Assembly: GCA_964036665.1 (NCBI GenBank)
Contig: OZ038533.1
Span: 4,636,001-4,700,000, forward strand
DNA length: 64,000 nt
Direction of reading: 5' to 3'
Source of the DNA: Gordius sp. MW1
Lineage: Eukaryota; Nematomorpha; Gordioida; Gordea; Gordiidae
Part shown: positions 11,325 through 24,240 of the stretch, in pieces
Layout: every line of letters starts with the position of its first letter
How positions within the stretch are numbered: position 1 is the first letter of the stretch
Program-made: the position numbers and the translations under genes
The notes under the pieces: generated by a model
Seen by the model: only the letters and a program-made list of their open reading frames with translations
Told to the model about the DNA's origin: nothing
Database searches by the model: none

Positions 11325-12260
11325 TTAGAACCCACCTGTTGTAAATACAATCTCACCCAAAAGCCACTTAGGTTTACCTAAATAGTTTCTGTACCACACC
11401 TTTTGGCTAAGCTGAAGCTTTGGTTTATTTACCATTGGCAATTGTTGGTGATCTTCAACATTTAAAAAATCTGGTGGATATCTTAATTTACGATTTAAAA
11501 ATTTGTAGCTAACTGCAGGACGATCAGGATATTTCGAAGACATGTTGTGATACAGTTTGTATAACCATGTTCCTTTCTTCGTCACTTTAGCTAAATTTAA
11601 CCATTTCTTTACGAAACCTACATACCTTTCTACCTGTCCATTTGAGCTAGGATGGTATGGGGGAGTCAACAGATGATTGATTTTATATTTCAAGCAAAAT
11701 TGTTTAATTCTAAGCTTACAAACGCTTTGCCATTATCAGTTCGGGAAAACTGTAAGTGCCTATTAATTCTTGTAATATTTATAGTTATTTTACTCGTTAT
11801 TTGAGAAACGTTTTAAATTCCGTCCAACCTGAAAAGGCGTCAACGATCAAAATAAAACGCTTTTTAGTAAATTTGAAAAAGGCTATATGATACGACTCCA
11901 CGGTCCTTTTGGACTTGGCCAAGTCGCGCTTTTATCTTTTTGTAACATAGCTGCCTTAATTTCACACAATTCGCAAAGCCTAACCAAAGCATTAATATCT
12001 TTGTAATTTTAGGCCACCATACGTAATCTCGTGCAATTTGTTTCATTTTAACGATTCCAATATGGCTTGCATGCAACAATTTTAATTCATATTTCCTAAG
12101 CCCTATGGTATGATCAATTTTCCTTGCCTTTTAAACGCACCTTCCTTCATCAACATAAAGTTCATTAAACACGTCCTTAAAAGGTATAGTAATCTGGTCG
12201 AATTCATCCGATCCTGATAAAAAAATCGGGATTGTCGTTAACGGATTCTACAATTTTTTT
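11325..12260 (-). mobile_element. Ty3/gypsy integrase-region fossil
   Basis: On the minus strand the integrase zinc-binding region is followed by a core fragment with HLLTPPYHPSSNGQVERY, the end of the core around the catalytic glutamate, and then a C-terminal linker. The sequence belongs to the same lineage as the large gypsy element at 31176-45200 but is distant from it. Only this piece of pol survives. No LTR was found near it. It is broken in several places and is old. Confidence 0.8.
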
Positions 12261-12569
12261 TTTAACAGAAAGTATAATCATTTATTATTTTTATAAAAAA
12301 ATTACATATTTTGTGAAGGTGAGACAAATAAATTAAAAAATCAAGAGTTGTAATTATTGGGAAAACATTCCGCTATGGCTAATGAATTATATTTACAGAT
12401 AGTTATGCCGATTTTCTGTCATATAAAAAACGATTCGCGATTATCATGGGATAGTAATGAGATTTGCTTCCCTATTTTAAAGTTGTAAGGCTTGGGGGCC
12501 AAAGGTTGTTAGGGTGGTTGTCGCAATAGGACAAAAAATTATAGTAGTATTGTTAATTTCTGAGTATTT

Positions 12570-12865
12570 TTAAATTTTCAGAGCCTCGGCTGAAGACAAG
12601 GGATCTTTGTTGTGATTAGATGGGGCAAATACGTCAGTATATGTATAGTCCAATGCTAAATTTAGTTCTTTTTTCCAAGCGCCTAAAGTTTGGCGTTTGT
12701 TATCTTCACGGAGGCCTGTGGGTTCAAGAATAGAGGGGAAACCAGCTTTGGTGAAATAGTTATGTATAAGTTTGTTAACCGTTGCATGGCGAAGGTACCG
12801 GGCTTTCTTCCGATTGCAGTGTAGGCCATGATGGCCGTTCAATTTCACAAGATTATTACAAAGTG
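12570..12865 (-). mobile_element. R2-like LINE, 3' fragment
   Basis: The minus strand reads HHGLHC followed by RHATVNKLIHNYF and ILEPTGL, then the area where an RPD motif is expected (here RQTLGAW), and DYTYTDVFAPS. It is a relative of the better-preserved copy at 28779-29709. The zinc-ribbon and RH-N motifs of the restriction-like endonuclease are visible, but the PD dipeptide is not, so this fragment would be inactive even if expressed. Confidence 0.7.
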
Positions 12866-12869
12866 AAAA

Positions 12870-13820
12870 AGGGTGTTCAGCAACTGTATTGCCAATCTCT
12901 TAACGAATTCTGCATAGCAAGTTCTAAGGGTGCAATATAATTACCGAGCACATTTGCTCACTTTGCAATAATCATAATCCTGTCAATTCTAACAGCCAGC
13001 ATGCAAAGAAGCCCTGTACCTTCGTCATGCCGCGGTTTATCCAGTTTATTTTGAAAAATCTGGTTTTCTTTCCATTTATACACCCCCCCAAAATGTATGT
13101 GAAGATACCAAACTGTAGCTGCTTTTGGAAAGAATCTGTTTAGCTTGGGACTATACCTGTACAATTTTTTTTACCCCATCCCACCAAAACCTCTCACTTA
13201 GCAGCGGCTCTTAAAATTACAAAATACACAGACCACAACTCTATCATTTGTGTCCAATTACGAAAATAACACTTACAACCCTGCCCCCCCCCTAAGCATT
13301 AAAAAATTATTTATCGCGAATCTTATTTCATAAGACCGAAAATCGACATTACAATTAGTAGATATAATTCACTTGCTAAATCTATATGCTTTCCTAACGG
13401 GTACAACTTTTAATTTATTTACTTCATTGATCTTCACAACACAAAATATGTGTTTTATGACTGATAAATTTTGGTAAATAGACCAGGTTATGTTAGATAT
13501 TACATTATTTTTAAGCGGGATGAATAACGCCTAACTTTAAATAGGGAAAAATTGTAGTTAACAAATTGTTGATATTTGCCCTCTCCTATTCCTTGTTTGA
13601 GGTTTAAAATCCCAAGGCTGCATTCATAGACACGAATTAATAAAGCTTGGAAGAAATAGTGGCCATATTCGACTTTACAATTAACTTAATCGAACAAATT
13701 TAACATAATATACAATTTATGTTATTAACTAAAAACATTTAAAATCGCTGCTCAGAATTTTCGCTTCGCATAGGGCTCATTCATTAGAAACGGAGCATAT
13801 AGGAGGTATTTTTATATTAT
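12870..13820. other. Stretch without recognised feature
   Basis: AT-rich sequence with only short accidental ORFs. A 68-codon minus-strand ORF (12958-13164) shows no motif. Confidence 0.35.
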
Positions 13821-13828
13821 TGGTAAAG

Positions 13829-13975
13829 GTATTTAGCCGGTCACCAAGCCCCAACTATGTCCATGGCTTCCACGAGGCAATTACGACACTACATCTTGCT
13901 TTTATCGATACACTAGACCTTAAACAATTTATAGATCGCTTGTTGATCGTTTTGAAGTATCAACGCAACATCGGG
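13829..13975 (+). CDS. Putative host-gene exon D (family not recognised)
   Basis: It is forty-nine codons, phase 0 at both ends, between TGGTAAAG and the donor GGG|GTACGC. The peptide includes SPSPNYVHGFHEAITTLH and LDLKQFIDRLL, a helical pattern. The phase agrees with exon C, but the intron between them (4.6 kb) contains retroelement fragments and may hide other exons. The acceptor lacks a good pyrimidine tract, which lowers confidence. Confidence 0.35.
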
Positions 13976-13979
13976 GTAC

Positions 13980-15190
13980 GCGGACACCTATTTAAATTTG
14001 TTGCATTTTTTATATATTAGATTTAAAATTATACTTTTAATCCATATCTTGCTTTAAGATTGCAACTCCTGCTCCGATTAGCCATTTTAGGCCGTTGAGA
14101 ATATAGTGATGATAAAGGGACGCTTTTACACGGCTCTCAGCTCAAACTTGCCCATTTACTTGGATTGAATCCAACCCCTGTGTAAATTGTTGTTATGGAA
14201 GCGCCGAAAATGCTAATAGTGCTTTGCAATGTCATAATTATTAGCAAATTTTTTTGAAATATAAGATATAGAGCTGCTTGTTTGAGAATTAATTTAGAAA
14301 AGTGCAAATTTACCTACCGAATAACCCAGGTTTTAGCGAATTAAGTTAATATGTGATAATTTAGCATTTTCATTGTGCAAAATTTATGTCGTAAAAATGT
14401 ATTATCATTGTCTTGACAAGTTATTTTAGCCAACAATTGTTCCTCTAATTTGTTACATATTTATTTGACATGATTGTATTTATTCGCAAAGCATGTAGCC
14501 TTTTTGGCAATTATAATTAATAAATTGTTATATGAAAACATGTGGTATTCATTTAATTACCCTAGTAGAGGCTCATCTACTATTATATAATATTTGTTTT
14601 TTAATATGGATAATAAATATTTGCTAAAGAGTAAAATTATTTACAGTTTGATAAAAAGTTAGATTTAAATTTTTTTATTTATTACTATAATTTCTTTGAT
14701 ATTAATTACTACTACCCAAAGTTTTTTTTAAACCCTCAAGAACTTTCATAGATAATTTCAGGTCATGCATTTTTTTTTTACTAAAAACTACACTGGTCAA
14801 CAAAGAATGGACTTATAAAATTACCCGGTAAACTGGTGCAGATTCTGGTAGATTTTTTTACGGTGAACACAAATATATTTTTCATTTATATAATATTTGC
14901 TGTCAACAGCGATTTTAGCGTTTTTCAAACGTCAATAAGATGCAAAGGAATCCATAAAATTTAATTTAATACATTTGAATTATCAACAAAGGTTAAATGG
15001 TTTATTTATTTTTTTTTATTTTAGCATAATTTTGATTTATATACAAACATTGCTACTATCGTCCTGTTTTTTTATAACAAGGATGGATAGTATAAGTTTA
15101 GTGAAACATACCGCGTTCCCTTAAAATTAAATTATTTTTGTTCAAATGCTTTATTATAAGTGTTAAATGCATAATGACATTAAATAAATG
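13980..15190. other. AT-rich stretch without recognised feature
   Basis: Long poly-A and poly-T rich interval between putative exon D and the gypsy element. I see no gene, no RNA gene and no terminal repeats. Confidence 0.4.
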
Positions 15191-15196
15191 GATATA

Positions 15197-18100
15197 AGTA
15201 TAGTAATTATATAGTCGTTATATATACACACATGTTAATTTGAAAAAAAACTTAGTAACACATAACAAATGGCGAAGAGGATCTAAATTAAAATTCGATA
15301 ATGACAAGTTCCGACATCAAACCAGATATAAATAGTTTAGTCGAATTATCAAAAATTAGTTTATCGCAAAACATTCTAAATTCGTTTGCTGTCGTGGTAT
15401 ACTAGATAGGGCAGCCATCCTTTAAGAATTTTATAGTAAAAAAAGTGTGGTATAAGAGGTCTACTTCAAGCCATTTAAAATAAGAATCTACCTATACCTA
15501 CCAGTAACGACCATCCATCGGGCCAAATCAATGTGTAACCTTTGTCAAAGAGTATCGCTATGATTCCAAGAGTATAAGGGTACTTTGGCAATATTAACCC
15601 GATGAGGTTGGCAGCTAACACATTGTTTAACGAAATTGTCGATATCCATGTTAGGCCACTAAACATAATATCTACTAATGGATTTCATCGCATTTATGCC
15701 CGGATGTCCTTTATGTAGTAATTTCAGTATAGTCATGCGAAGACTATTGGGAAGATAGGTCCGTTCCATTGTAAGATATCCTTGTCCAGTGATACTCCTC
15801 TTCCTCTTTCTTATGATAGTACGGAATTAAATCATTTGTGAGAGCATTCTTGTTTACTCTTCAATCATGTTTAAGTTGTACTAAAAGTTTTCTAAGCGTT
15901 AAATCTTTACGAGTCCCATTAGATAACGTTTTTTCCAAAATCTTTAGATCTTCTAAAGTTATGGATCTTAATCATTCAACATTTTTATCATTTTCGTTGT
16001 TGGCCAATCGATTCTTTCCCCGGATTGTTTTCTAAATTATAATTGTAGGCTGACAATTTCCACGCCAATTAATAAATCGATTGTTACCTATATGGGATAA
16101 GTTATAATTTCCTCTAACTATCTTTCTAGTGGTTTGTGATCGGTACCTAAGATAATCTTCCTTCCGAATATTTAAGGATGAGATTTTTTGAATTTATTAA
16201 AAGCTCTTGCCTACTTGTCATTGGCCGCATAATTTTTCTCCGCATTTAAAAGTGTCCTTGAGGCATATGCATTGGTTTGTCTTGACCATTAGAAAGTTTG
16301 TGTAATAAAGTTGCTCCTAACCCTTCATTCAAAGCATCACATTCTAAAATAGTTGCTAGGTTATGTGAATAAAGTGTTAGAGTATCTTTTCGTGACAATT
16401 TTCTTTTTATTTTATCAAAAACTGCTTGTTCAAACGAAGTCTACGTCAAGTGACATTTTGAAAATTTAGCTATTTAAAGGTGAACACAAACCATGAAGAC
16501 TCGGTATAAATTTTACATGTTAATTTAAAAAACCCAAAAATGATCGTAATTTATGATTTTTTTTGGCGTTAACGCTTCTCTAATTGCTTTCACTTGTCGG
16601 GTGTATTCCATAGTTATCTATCTATTATCTTAAGAACTGTACTGATTCTTCTAAAAATTTAACTTTGTTAAGCTTAGCTCTTAACACCGCAATCTTGAAT
16701 TTTCTTAAGAAAACAGTGAACGTTCGTATTCACCTAACCTACTAATATTTTAGAATGTGATGCTTCGAGGGTTACAAGCAGTTTTAATGCTCAAACTTTC
16801 AAATAGTCAAGAAAAACCCATTGCATATGCCTCAAGGACACCTTTTTAAAGCGGAGAAAAATTATGCGGCCAATGACAGGTAGTCAAGAGCTTTGATATT
16901 AAATTCAAAAAATCTCATCCTTACATATTCCGAAGGAAGTTTATCTTACGTACCGATCACAAACCACTGGAAAGATAGTTGGGGGAAATCATGACTTATC
17001 CCATATCTGTAACAATCGATTTATTGATTGGGCGTGGAAATTGTCAGCCTACGATTATAATTTAGAATACAATACGGGGAAAGAATAGATTGGCCGATGC
17101 GTTATTCAGGTATCAGTACTAAAAACAGTATCCAACAACGAAAATGATAAAAATGTTGAATGAGATCCATAACTTTAGAAGATCTAAAGATTTTGGAAAA
17201 AACGTTATCTAATGAGACTCGTAAAGATTTAACGCTTAAAAAACTTTTAGTACAGCTCGAACAAGATTGAAGAGTAAACGAGAATGCTCTCACAAATGAT
17301 TTAATTCGGTAAAAAAAATAAGAAAAATGAATTATGAACAACGATAGCTTACAATGGAACGGACGTATCGTTATTCACAATAGTTTTCGCATGACTACTG
17401 AAATTACCACACAAGGGACATCCGGGTGTGCAATGAAATCTATAAGTAGATATTTTGTATGCTGGCCTAACATGGATCATGATATCGACACTTGCGTTAA
17501 ACAATGTGTTAAATTCCAACGTCTTGGGGTTAATTTGCTAAAGTACTCTTATATTCTTGGAATGTTAGCGATACTCCTTGAGAAAGGTTACACAATGATT
17601 TTGGTGGCTCGATAGAACGTCGTTCCTGGTTGGTGGGGGTAGATCCTTATTCCTAATGAATTGAGGTAGACCTTATAAACCACACGTTTTCCAAAATAAT
17701 TATAAAAAAGCCTAAAGGATGGTTTGCTCGATTTGGTATACCACGTCAACTTGTAAGCGACAACGGGCCGCAATTTACATCAAACGAATTTAGAATGTTT
17801 AGTAAAAGCTACAATATTAGACATATTTTAACGACTCCTTATCATCACAAAACAAATGGTTGCGTTGAACGTGGTATAAGAACTTTGAAAAGTCGGTCTC
17901 TGACCACGAAAGGAATGTAACGAGGTCTTAGCTATATATCAGAACGCCGAACATAGAGCAACTACGAGGTCACCAGCCAAAATCATGCTGGATAGGCGGT
18001 ACCGGACTTTGTTGGATTGGCCTAGACAAAACCCTAGAACTAATAAAGAGACCAATAGAGAAAAGCAAGATTGTTATTATGATAAAATTTTAAGTCCAAG

Positions 18101-18560
18101 ATAGTTTTTAAATAATCAGTCATGTGGGTAAAAAAGAATCAGACCTGGTTGGAGGGAAGGCACGGTTTTACAACGAAATGGAATATGTATAGGGAAAGTC
18201 AAGGAAAACAAATAAGGAAACACACGGAGCAATAGAATAAGAATTACCAATTTACACACAGAGGAGAGATTAATTTTACCAAATCAGGATATACAAGTCC
18301 AAGGCCCAATTGTGGAAGAAGAGGGCGAAGTAACCGCTAGAACAGGGAAATGAAAAAAGTTGATCGCAATGTAGAGAGTTGATCGTCACAGGACGTTTTA
18401 AATTTACCAGGATAGTTTCAAACACCGCCGAGAAGCTGCCTACGAAAGGGGGACAAATGTAGTAATTATATAGTGATGTATTGTAACACATATTATATAT
18501 ATGTACCCGCATGTTAATTTGAATAAAAAACTTAGTTATGAAGACATAACAATAAAAACA
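15197..18560 (+). mobile_element. Ty3/gypsy element, broken, with an inverted internal copy
   Basis: Similar sequence starting TAGTAATTATATAGT occurs at 15199 and 18458 and marks the two LTR remnants. The second follows the purine tract AAAGGGGGACAAA. After the first there is a short gag start (about 15301). The plus strand then carries RNase H, integrase zinc and integrase core pieces from 16795 to 17900 (SDNGPQFTSNEF near 17757). The interval 15475-16300 is an inverted copy of parts of 16795-17640. It is broken in many places and is an old fossil. Confidence 0.75.
15475..16300 (-). repeat. Inverted arm of gypsy pol (pairs with 16795-17640)
   Basis: The reverse complement of this arm matches the integrase zinc region and the RNase H region at 16795-17640, in the same order and with moderate divergence. 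The two arms face each other with about 500 bp between. Divergence between the arms means the inversion is not recent. Confidence 0.75.
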
Positions 18561-18685
18561 AAATAATTATAAATAAAATGACAAAAGGCATCATCCGTTT
18601 CTTCGTCTTTTTAAGAATGGGCATTGAATTCATCAGGGAATAAAAATTATTTTGGGCAATGGCGATGTCTTAATAAATTATTAAA

Positions 18686-19028
18686 AATTTTCGAGGGATT
18701 TGGATCGACAAGCTAACCCAAACCGTGGTTAGCATCTTGGTCACTTTGGGAGACGATCTACAATTTGATCGTATCGAAGTCGTGGCCAAACGACGAAGTA
18801 CAATATTCAAAGCTGTGTCGAAATTGGAATTGAAAGCATACCAATTGACAGGCAATCGCGACAGAATCAGGAATACATAGATATGTACAAATATATCTAG
18901 GTTCTCTTCCAGACGACACTCAAGATTTTTGATATCCAAAGTGTGAGAAACGAAGCAAAGATGTGTACAGAACCTTGCGCTTTAAACGCGATACGATACA
19001 ATGGCTGGTCGTCTCTTATAGTTATTAA
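18686..19028 (+). pseudogene. Host coding fragment, 5' part, split by hAT insertion
   Basis: After ATTTTCGAG the plus strand is open with IDKLTQTVVSILVTLGDD, FDRIEVVAKRRSTIFKAV and KLELKAYQLTGNRDRI. It then continues after a frame change with YLGSLPDDTQDF, a TGA, and YPKCEKRSKDVYRTLRFK...QWLVVSYSY. The hAT element at 19029 interrupts it here, and the frame resumes at 30838. The frame change and the TGA suggest a pseudogene. The minus-strand ORF over the same DNA is a shadow. I do not recognise the protein. It may belong with the exons at 6-14 kb, which have the same orientation, but that is a guess. Confidence 0.45.
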
Positions 19029-20045
19029 TAGTGATGCGGAAAAACCGAGAAAAATCTCGGTCTCGTCTCAAAAAACTGAGACGAGACGAGAATTTAAGAA
19101 ATGGAGTCGAGATCGAGACGAGAATTTTGATGTCCAGACGAGACGAGATTTTTTTGGCGAGATCTCGATTTTATTAATAGTTATATTTTAGTAAATTACT
19201 GTGTATTTTAATTTGCACATTTTAGGTATTAAGTGTAAATCAATATGTATGGAATATATTTAACCCGAGAGGTACCAGTGTAACCTGTAGGTGACACCAC
19301 TTTGAACGCTCATAATATTTAAACTATTGGATGAAATATTAATTTTTAAATTGAATATGAATGAGCACACTTAGGCGAATCAGCTGATGTGTTTTATTCC
19401 CTTTCCTCTTCCTTCTTTCATTAATAATGCGGTCTCAGATATCGCCAATTATAAATATCTACTGCTTCTCATATATTCACTAAAAATGGAGACTTAACCA
19501 TAAGTAATCTTATTTTAATTTATATCATTAAAATCTTGACACTTTCACAATTATTTTGATAATTGTTTTTGGTTAATTAAATAGGGAATAATGTTGGTCC
19601 AGAGTTTGGTGTAATCTGTAGGTTACACTAGGCAGAGGTCCATACGTAAGCTATTGTAGATGAGTATAATGCTACTTTTTTTTGCTTTAATTTAATTTTT
19701 TATAAGTAATCTCGTGTTTAAATATCCTTATTACAAAGTTGATATCGCTTTGAGGTAAAAATTATATAATTAATTTAACCTTTGACCCCATCCACTTGGT
19801 TATATTGAAACAATTTCTTTTTTTGTATGTGGTGAATATGAGTAATTTATATGCTTTTCAGCATAACTACAACCTCAATTTAACTGTAAATGAATTTAAA
19901 GTCTATATCTCAATTCTTTTTTAACGGGCTACTTGTTTTTTAAAAATATTAAAATGTTTTGGGAGCTCAGAGCTGACTGTTTTAACCAAATGGTATCTAA
20001 TGGAATGCGTAGAATCGCTTCCAAGAAACAACTAAGGCTTTACAT

Positions 20046-20202
20046 ATGGCCGACAATAAAAAATTGGTAAGGGTTGCCACTTTTGTAAAAGTTCGAGATT
20101 ATACGGATCTTTTTAAATGAAAAGTTCAATAGCAACCTTAAACATCGTAGCTCTTCTCACATATCTATGGATGCGTGTGTGGTTCCTTAATTCGGGCACC
20201 AC
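20046..20202 (+). pseudogene. piggyBac transposase, part 1 (degraded)
   Basis: The frame from an ATG at 20046 reads ADNKKLVRVATFVKVRDYTDLF, then after several stops in another frame HISMDACVVP, which holds the first catalytic aspartate of the piggyBac DDE/D fold. The second hAT element is inserted directly after this motif, and the frame resumes at 27046. Confidence 0.7.
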
Positions 20203-22199
20203 TAGTGATGCGGAAAAACCGAGAAAAATCTCGGTCTCGTCTCGAAAAACCGAGACGAGATTTTTTCGGCGAGATCTCGACTTTTTATTGATCGTTAGAT
20301 TTTAGTAAATGTTTTGTTATTTTAATTTGCATGATTTACATTTAGGTATTAAGTGTAAATCAATATGTATGGAATATATTTGATATTAAAAAAATTCCTA
20401 AGTGTAGTAAATATTATATATTTTTGCAAAAAATTTAAAATCTGGCAATCATTTGCCTAAGTAAGGTTGACCCACAGGGTATGTTAATAATTTTATAATA
20501 TCTTTATCACATATATGTATCCATAGCATTATTAAATATTAAAAATTTAGGCTTAGAATGAGTTCTGTTGGAATAGTAAATATTACTAAAGCATATTTAT
20601 ATTTTGCAGTTACTCATCCTGCATAATGCGGTAATTTTAAATTGGTAGTCAATCAGTTTGAATAAGTTGCGCTAGATTTTTGAGCACCCGCCTAATGATT
20701 TCAAAAGTACAATAGAGTATTTAATGACACCTTAATAGATTAAATCTAAATCTGAATTTTTTTGAAGTTTTTATGCTTTACTAATAGTTTACCTCCCAAA
20801 TTTTTGAATTTTAATAAGACATTTGTGAATACATAGTTTTGTCATATGCATTACTTCTCACATTATACGCTGGGCAGGTGCATTTAAATTTATTATATTT
20901 CCATAATTGTGCAATAAAAAATAAATACACGAACCTATACTGTATTCAAATAACTATTTAATGGCAAAGTTAGTAGGAATAGGAAGGTAATTATTTGGAA
21001 TATGAATTTGATTATATTGATTTCTGTCATAAATTTAAATACGTACAATTTAAAGTTTAAAACCTTATCTTCTTAATCCTATAATAATGCTGCTTTGATT
21101 GTTGTTTTTACAACGTTTTTATATGTGCATCTAGTTATCAATTCTGTAAATATAAAATTATTATTAAATGTCTCGCACTTTATGGTTTATAACGCTATAG
21201 TAAACATGCAATAAACACTATGGCATATAATTGATGATGGTAACAATAGGCTTAGTCTTATAAGAAGCTTTAGCCAGGGTTAATAAAGGGTCTCAATTTG
21301 CTCAATACGTATTATTTAGTCTATTTATAGTTGACAAAAACAGTGAATTGGATACAAATGTTATAATTTGCTAGAACAATCACATTTAATTTTCTATACT
21401 TCAAATTTATTTATAGTCATTTAGTCTGCACTTTCCATAGAAAATGTTATCTTTATGGATTAATTCATATCTTTATATTATCAATGAGAAGTCGTGTCCC
21501 GCTTAATCTTTGAAAGGTTTGTGTATTAAAGTTTTTTAAAAAATATAAAAATTTGCCATTTGGATTTTTTAACACTTTTTTAATATTTTTAATAAAACAG
21601 GAGAAATTTTTATTCAGTATATATCTTTTTTTAAAAGTCGAGATGAGACGAGAATTCTCGTCGAGACGAGATCGAGATTTTTCCACTTCTGTTCAAAATC
21701 TAATATATGCAAAAACGAATATTGGCAAAATCTAATATAGGAAAACCTAATATTTGCAAAATGTCCGAAACGAAAAATGCCTCAACCAATCACAAATTTT
21801 TGAGAATTTCGAGGTTTATGGTATAATATCTAACATTATAAATAATAATTAACCCATTCTCCCGCATTTTAGACAAATCCTAACTGAAAATTTTTCCACT
21901 CTTCCGTCTGAAATTTTTAATTGTTCCATTTTGATTTGATGCAAGGATATAGCCTTCAAATGTCTGTTCCTTAGCAAGTAAAGTTTTGATTTTTTACCAT
22001 AAACCTTCAGGCCAAGCTATCAACACAATCCCAGTTTTAGCACAAAATACTCAACGTAACTCTCGTAAGATCAGACTTGTTTTAAAATTTACAGGCCAAA
22101 TCCCAGGTTTTGTACCAAGTATTCAATCCTAAAAGGTTTAGTAACATATAAGACTTTACTAATAATTTTAGTGTTCATGGTTAATTTCACATGTTGGTC

Positions 22200-22663
22200 A
22201 AGGGAAATTATGAAAGTATGTATTAAGATAGCCAGTGAAAAAACAATGGAAATTAAGAACTAAAAAAATAACGTACACATTATTCATATTTTAATTTGCT
22301 ATCCATAATATTCATTGTCTTGATATTATTAACAAAATAAAGTACACATGTATAAGAATTATGAGACAAAGTTAATTCTAATATAATTTTATGCTGATAT
22401 ATATAAATAGAAGCAACTATGCATTTGCTATAAGTTTGTATTAATCATTTTTTATGTGATTTTATAAAAAAGTACACATGCTTGTATATAAGACAAAAAC
22501 CATTTTCATATTAACTAATTGCCAATATGCAACTCTATATAAAATAGTAGCTCATTTATGCATTTGTTAAATGTTTGACTTTATTAAATATCTTTAACAG
22601 CAATTTAAATAATATCACTTACATATGTCATTGATTATTAACTAATATTAGATGTAAACACAC
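22200..22663. repeat. Tandem repeat array, left part
   Basis: Diverged units of roughly 140-150 bp share 'GCTTATGCATTT', 'GCCAATATGCAACT' and 'TTATATAAAT' blocks. The array continues at 23251-23455 and 25834-26330, and two hAT elements are inserted in it. Confidence 0.55.
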
Positions 22664-23250
22664 TAGAGGTTTGCACGGATCAATTTTTTTTGAACCGATC
22701 CGATCCGAGGACTTTTTGAAAAATTTTATATCCATCCGATCCGATCCGAGTTTTTTAAAATCTAAATCCGATCCGAAATTTTTAAATTAAAATTTTACGA
22801 ACAGAACTTTTTATATGATTAAATTCAAAATACATAAAAATAAGGTATAGCATTTTTAATAGACCCGAAATAAATGTAAAATTTTATTTGACTAATTCCA
22901 TATTATCATATAAAAATAATAAAGAATCTAAATTTTCTGGTTTAATACGCGTTCTTCTTTATTCTAATGTTCTTCCAGCCACCGAGAAATTTCTTTCCGA
23001 AGTGGTAAAGGTAGCAGGTATAGTAAACTTTATTTGCCAGCTTATAAAGCCTTGGCAGGAATGTTTGATATGAAACCCACCATTTGCAATCTTTATTTCA
23101 AAGATAATTATGAAATATACTAAAATATATTAATTTAATTAATTAGAACTTATTATTGTTTATTTTAAATTTGAAAATCCGATCCGATCCGACTAAAATA
23201 AAATGTTGATCCGATCCTACTTCCAAAATTAAAATGTTGATCCGATACAG
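22664..23250. mobile_element. hAT element with GATCC subterminal repeats, 3' end lost
   Basis: It starts TAGAGGTTTGCACGGATC and has arrays of CCGATCCGATCCGA on both sides. The minus strand over 22900-23040 encodes the hAT C-terminal dimerisation motif (PATFTTSERNFSVAGR, one stop after GRTLE, then KPENLDSLLFL). The matching right end is missing, so this is a truncated copy. Confidence 0.7.
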
Positions 23251-23455
23251 ACCAAAACCATTCTTATATTAACCAATTGCCAATATACAACTGTATATAA
23301 ATGGTATCTCACTTATGCATTTTGGTAAATGTTTGACTTTATTAATTAACTTTAACGGCAATCTAAATAATATCACTTCATATCTTTTTGATAGACTATC
23401 CAATACCATTAGTATTGAATATTAACTTATATTAAATGTGAACACACATAAAGGG
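23251..23455. repeat. Tandem repeat unit, middle part of the array
   Basis: It matches 22490-22663 closely (CCAATTGCCAATATACAACT, GTTTGACTTTATTAA). It lies between two hAT insertions. Confidence 0.6.
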
Positions 23456-23920
23456 TTATAATCAGTGGCTAAGCTAGAGGGGCCTGGGCCCCCTTCCCCC
23501 AAGGAAAAACTCTTGGGACGCTGGGCCCCGCCATTTTTTTATTTTATCTAAATTAAGAAAAATATGAAGATTATAATTATTTGTTTTTGAATATAACTTT
23601 TAATTACAATATAAAGCCCAAATATTTGTTTAATAAATGCAATTTTAACGGAATAGCCTAATATAACTTTAATGATGTTAGAAATATGGATCACTATCAA
23701 ATTCTTTATAAGGCAAAAGATTTAGCTTCAATTTTTGATTCAGTACCTTCTAAGCTTATTAAAAAACCAAAAAAGTATGACACTTTTTACTCTTTTGAAT
23801 CTACCAAGTCATTAATTTATTTCAATTGATTTATATCATCTTATCAACGATAGAATATTAGCAGAATTAAACATAAGGTTTTCGGAAATTAATTGTAGTT
23901 ATATAGGTCTTAAAAAGTTT

Positions 23921-24058
23921 GATGGGCATAGCCAGCTTTTGGATTAGAGGGGGCAATATTTTTTCAAATTTCAGCCATAATTTTAATAAATTTCTACAAA
24001 TTTTTGAATCTAGAGGGGGCGGCCGCCCCTCCCTGCCCCTCCCCCGGCTGTGCCCATG
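23921..24058. mobile_element. MITE, CGTAGCC family
   Basis: Left end GATGGGCATAGCC, right end GGCTGTGCCCATG inverted, with the family's purine-rich 'AGGGGGC' blocks inside. The flanks AAAAGTTT and GAAGGTTT match at six of eight positions. Confidence 0.65.
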
Positions 24059-24200
24059 GAAGGTTTAAACCCTTCATCCCCTTTTTTGCGATAAATCTTT
24101 TTTATCAGAAGTAATTAACCATTTTAACTTAACTCAATAGTGTTTAAATTTCATTGTATAAATACGGTGGATTTGGATTGATAGCGTAGGTAGAGGGAAA

Positions 24201-24240
24201 TGGAACGCAACATTTCGGACACTTATGGTCCATCTTCAGG
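24201..24240 (-). ncRNA. Hammerhead-ribozyme-like motif of Penelope type
   Basis: On the minus strand CTGAAGA fits the conserved CUGANGA core. It is followed by a stem with GGAC and GTCC arms around a seven-base loop, then GAAA and a TGTTGCGTTCC segment. This order (core, stem II, GAAA, short stem III) is the one known from hammerheads in the terminal repeats of Penelope-like elements. I see no Penelope protein nearby, so this would be a 5'- or 3'-end remnant. The cleavage site is not certain. Confidence 0.45.
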
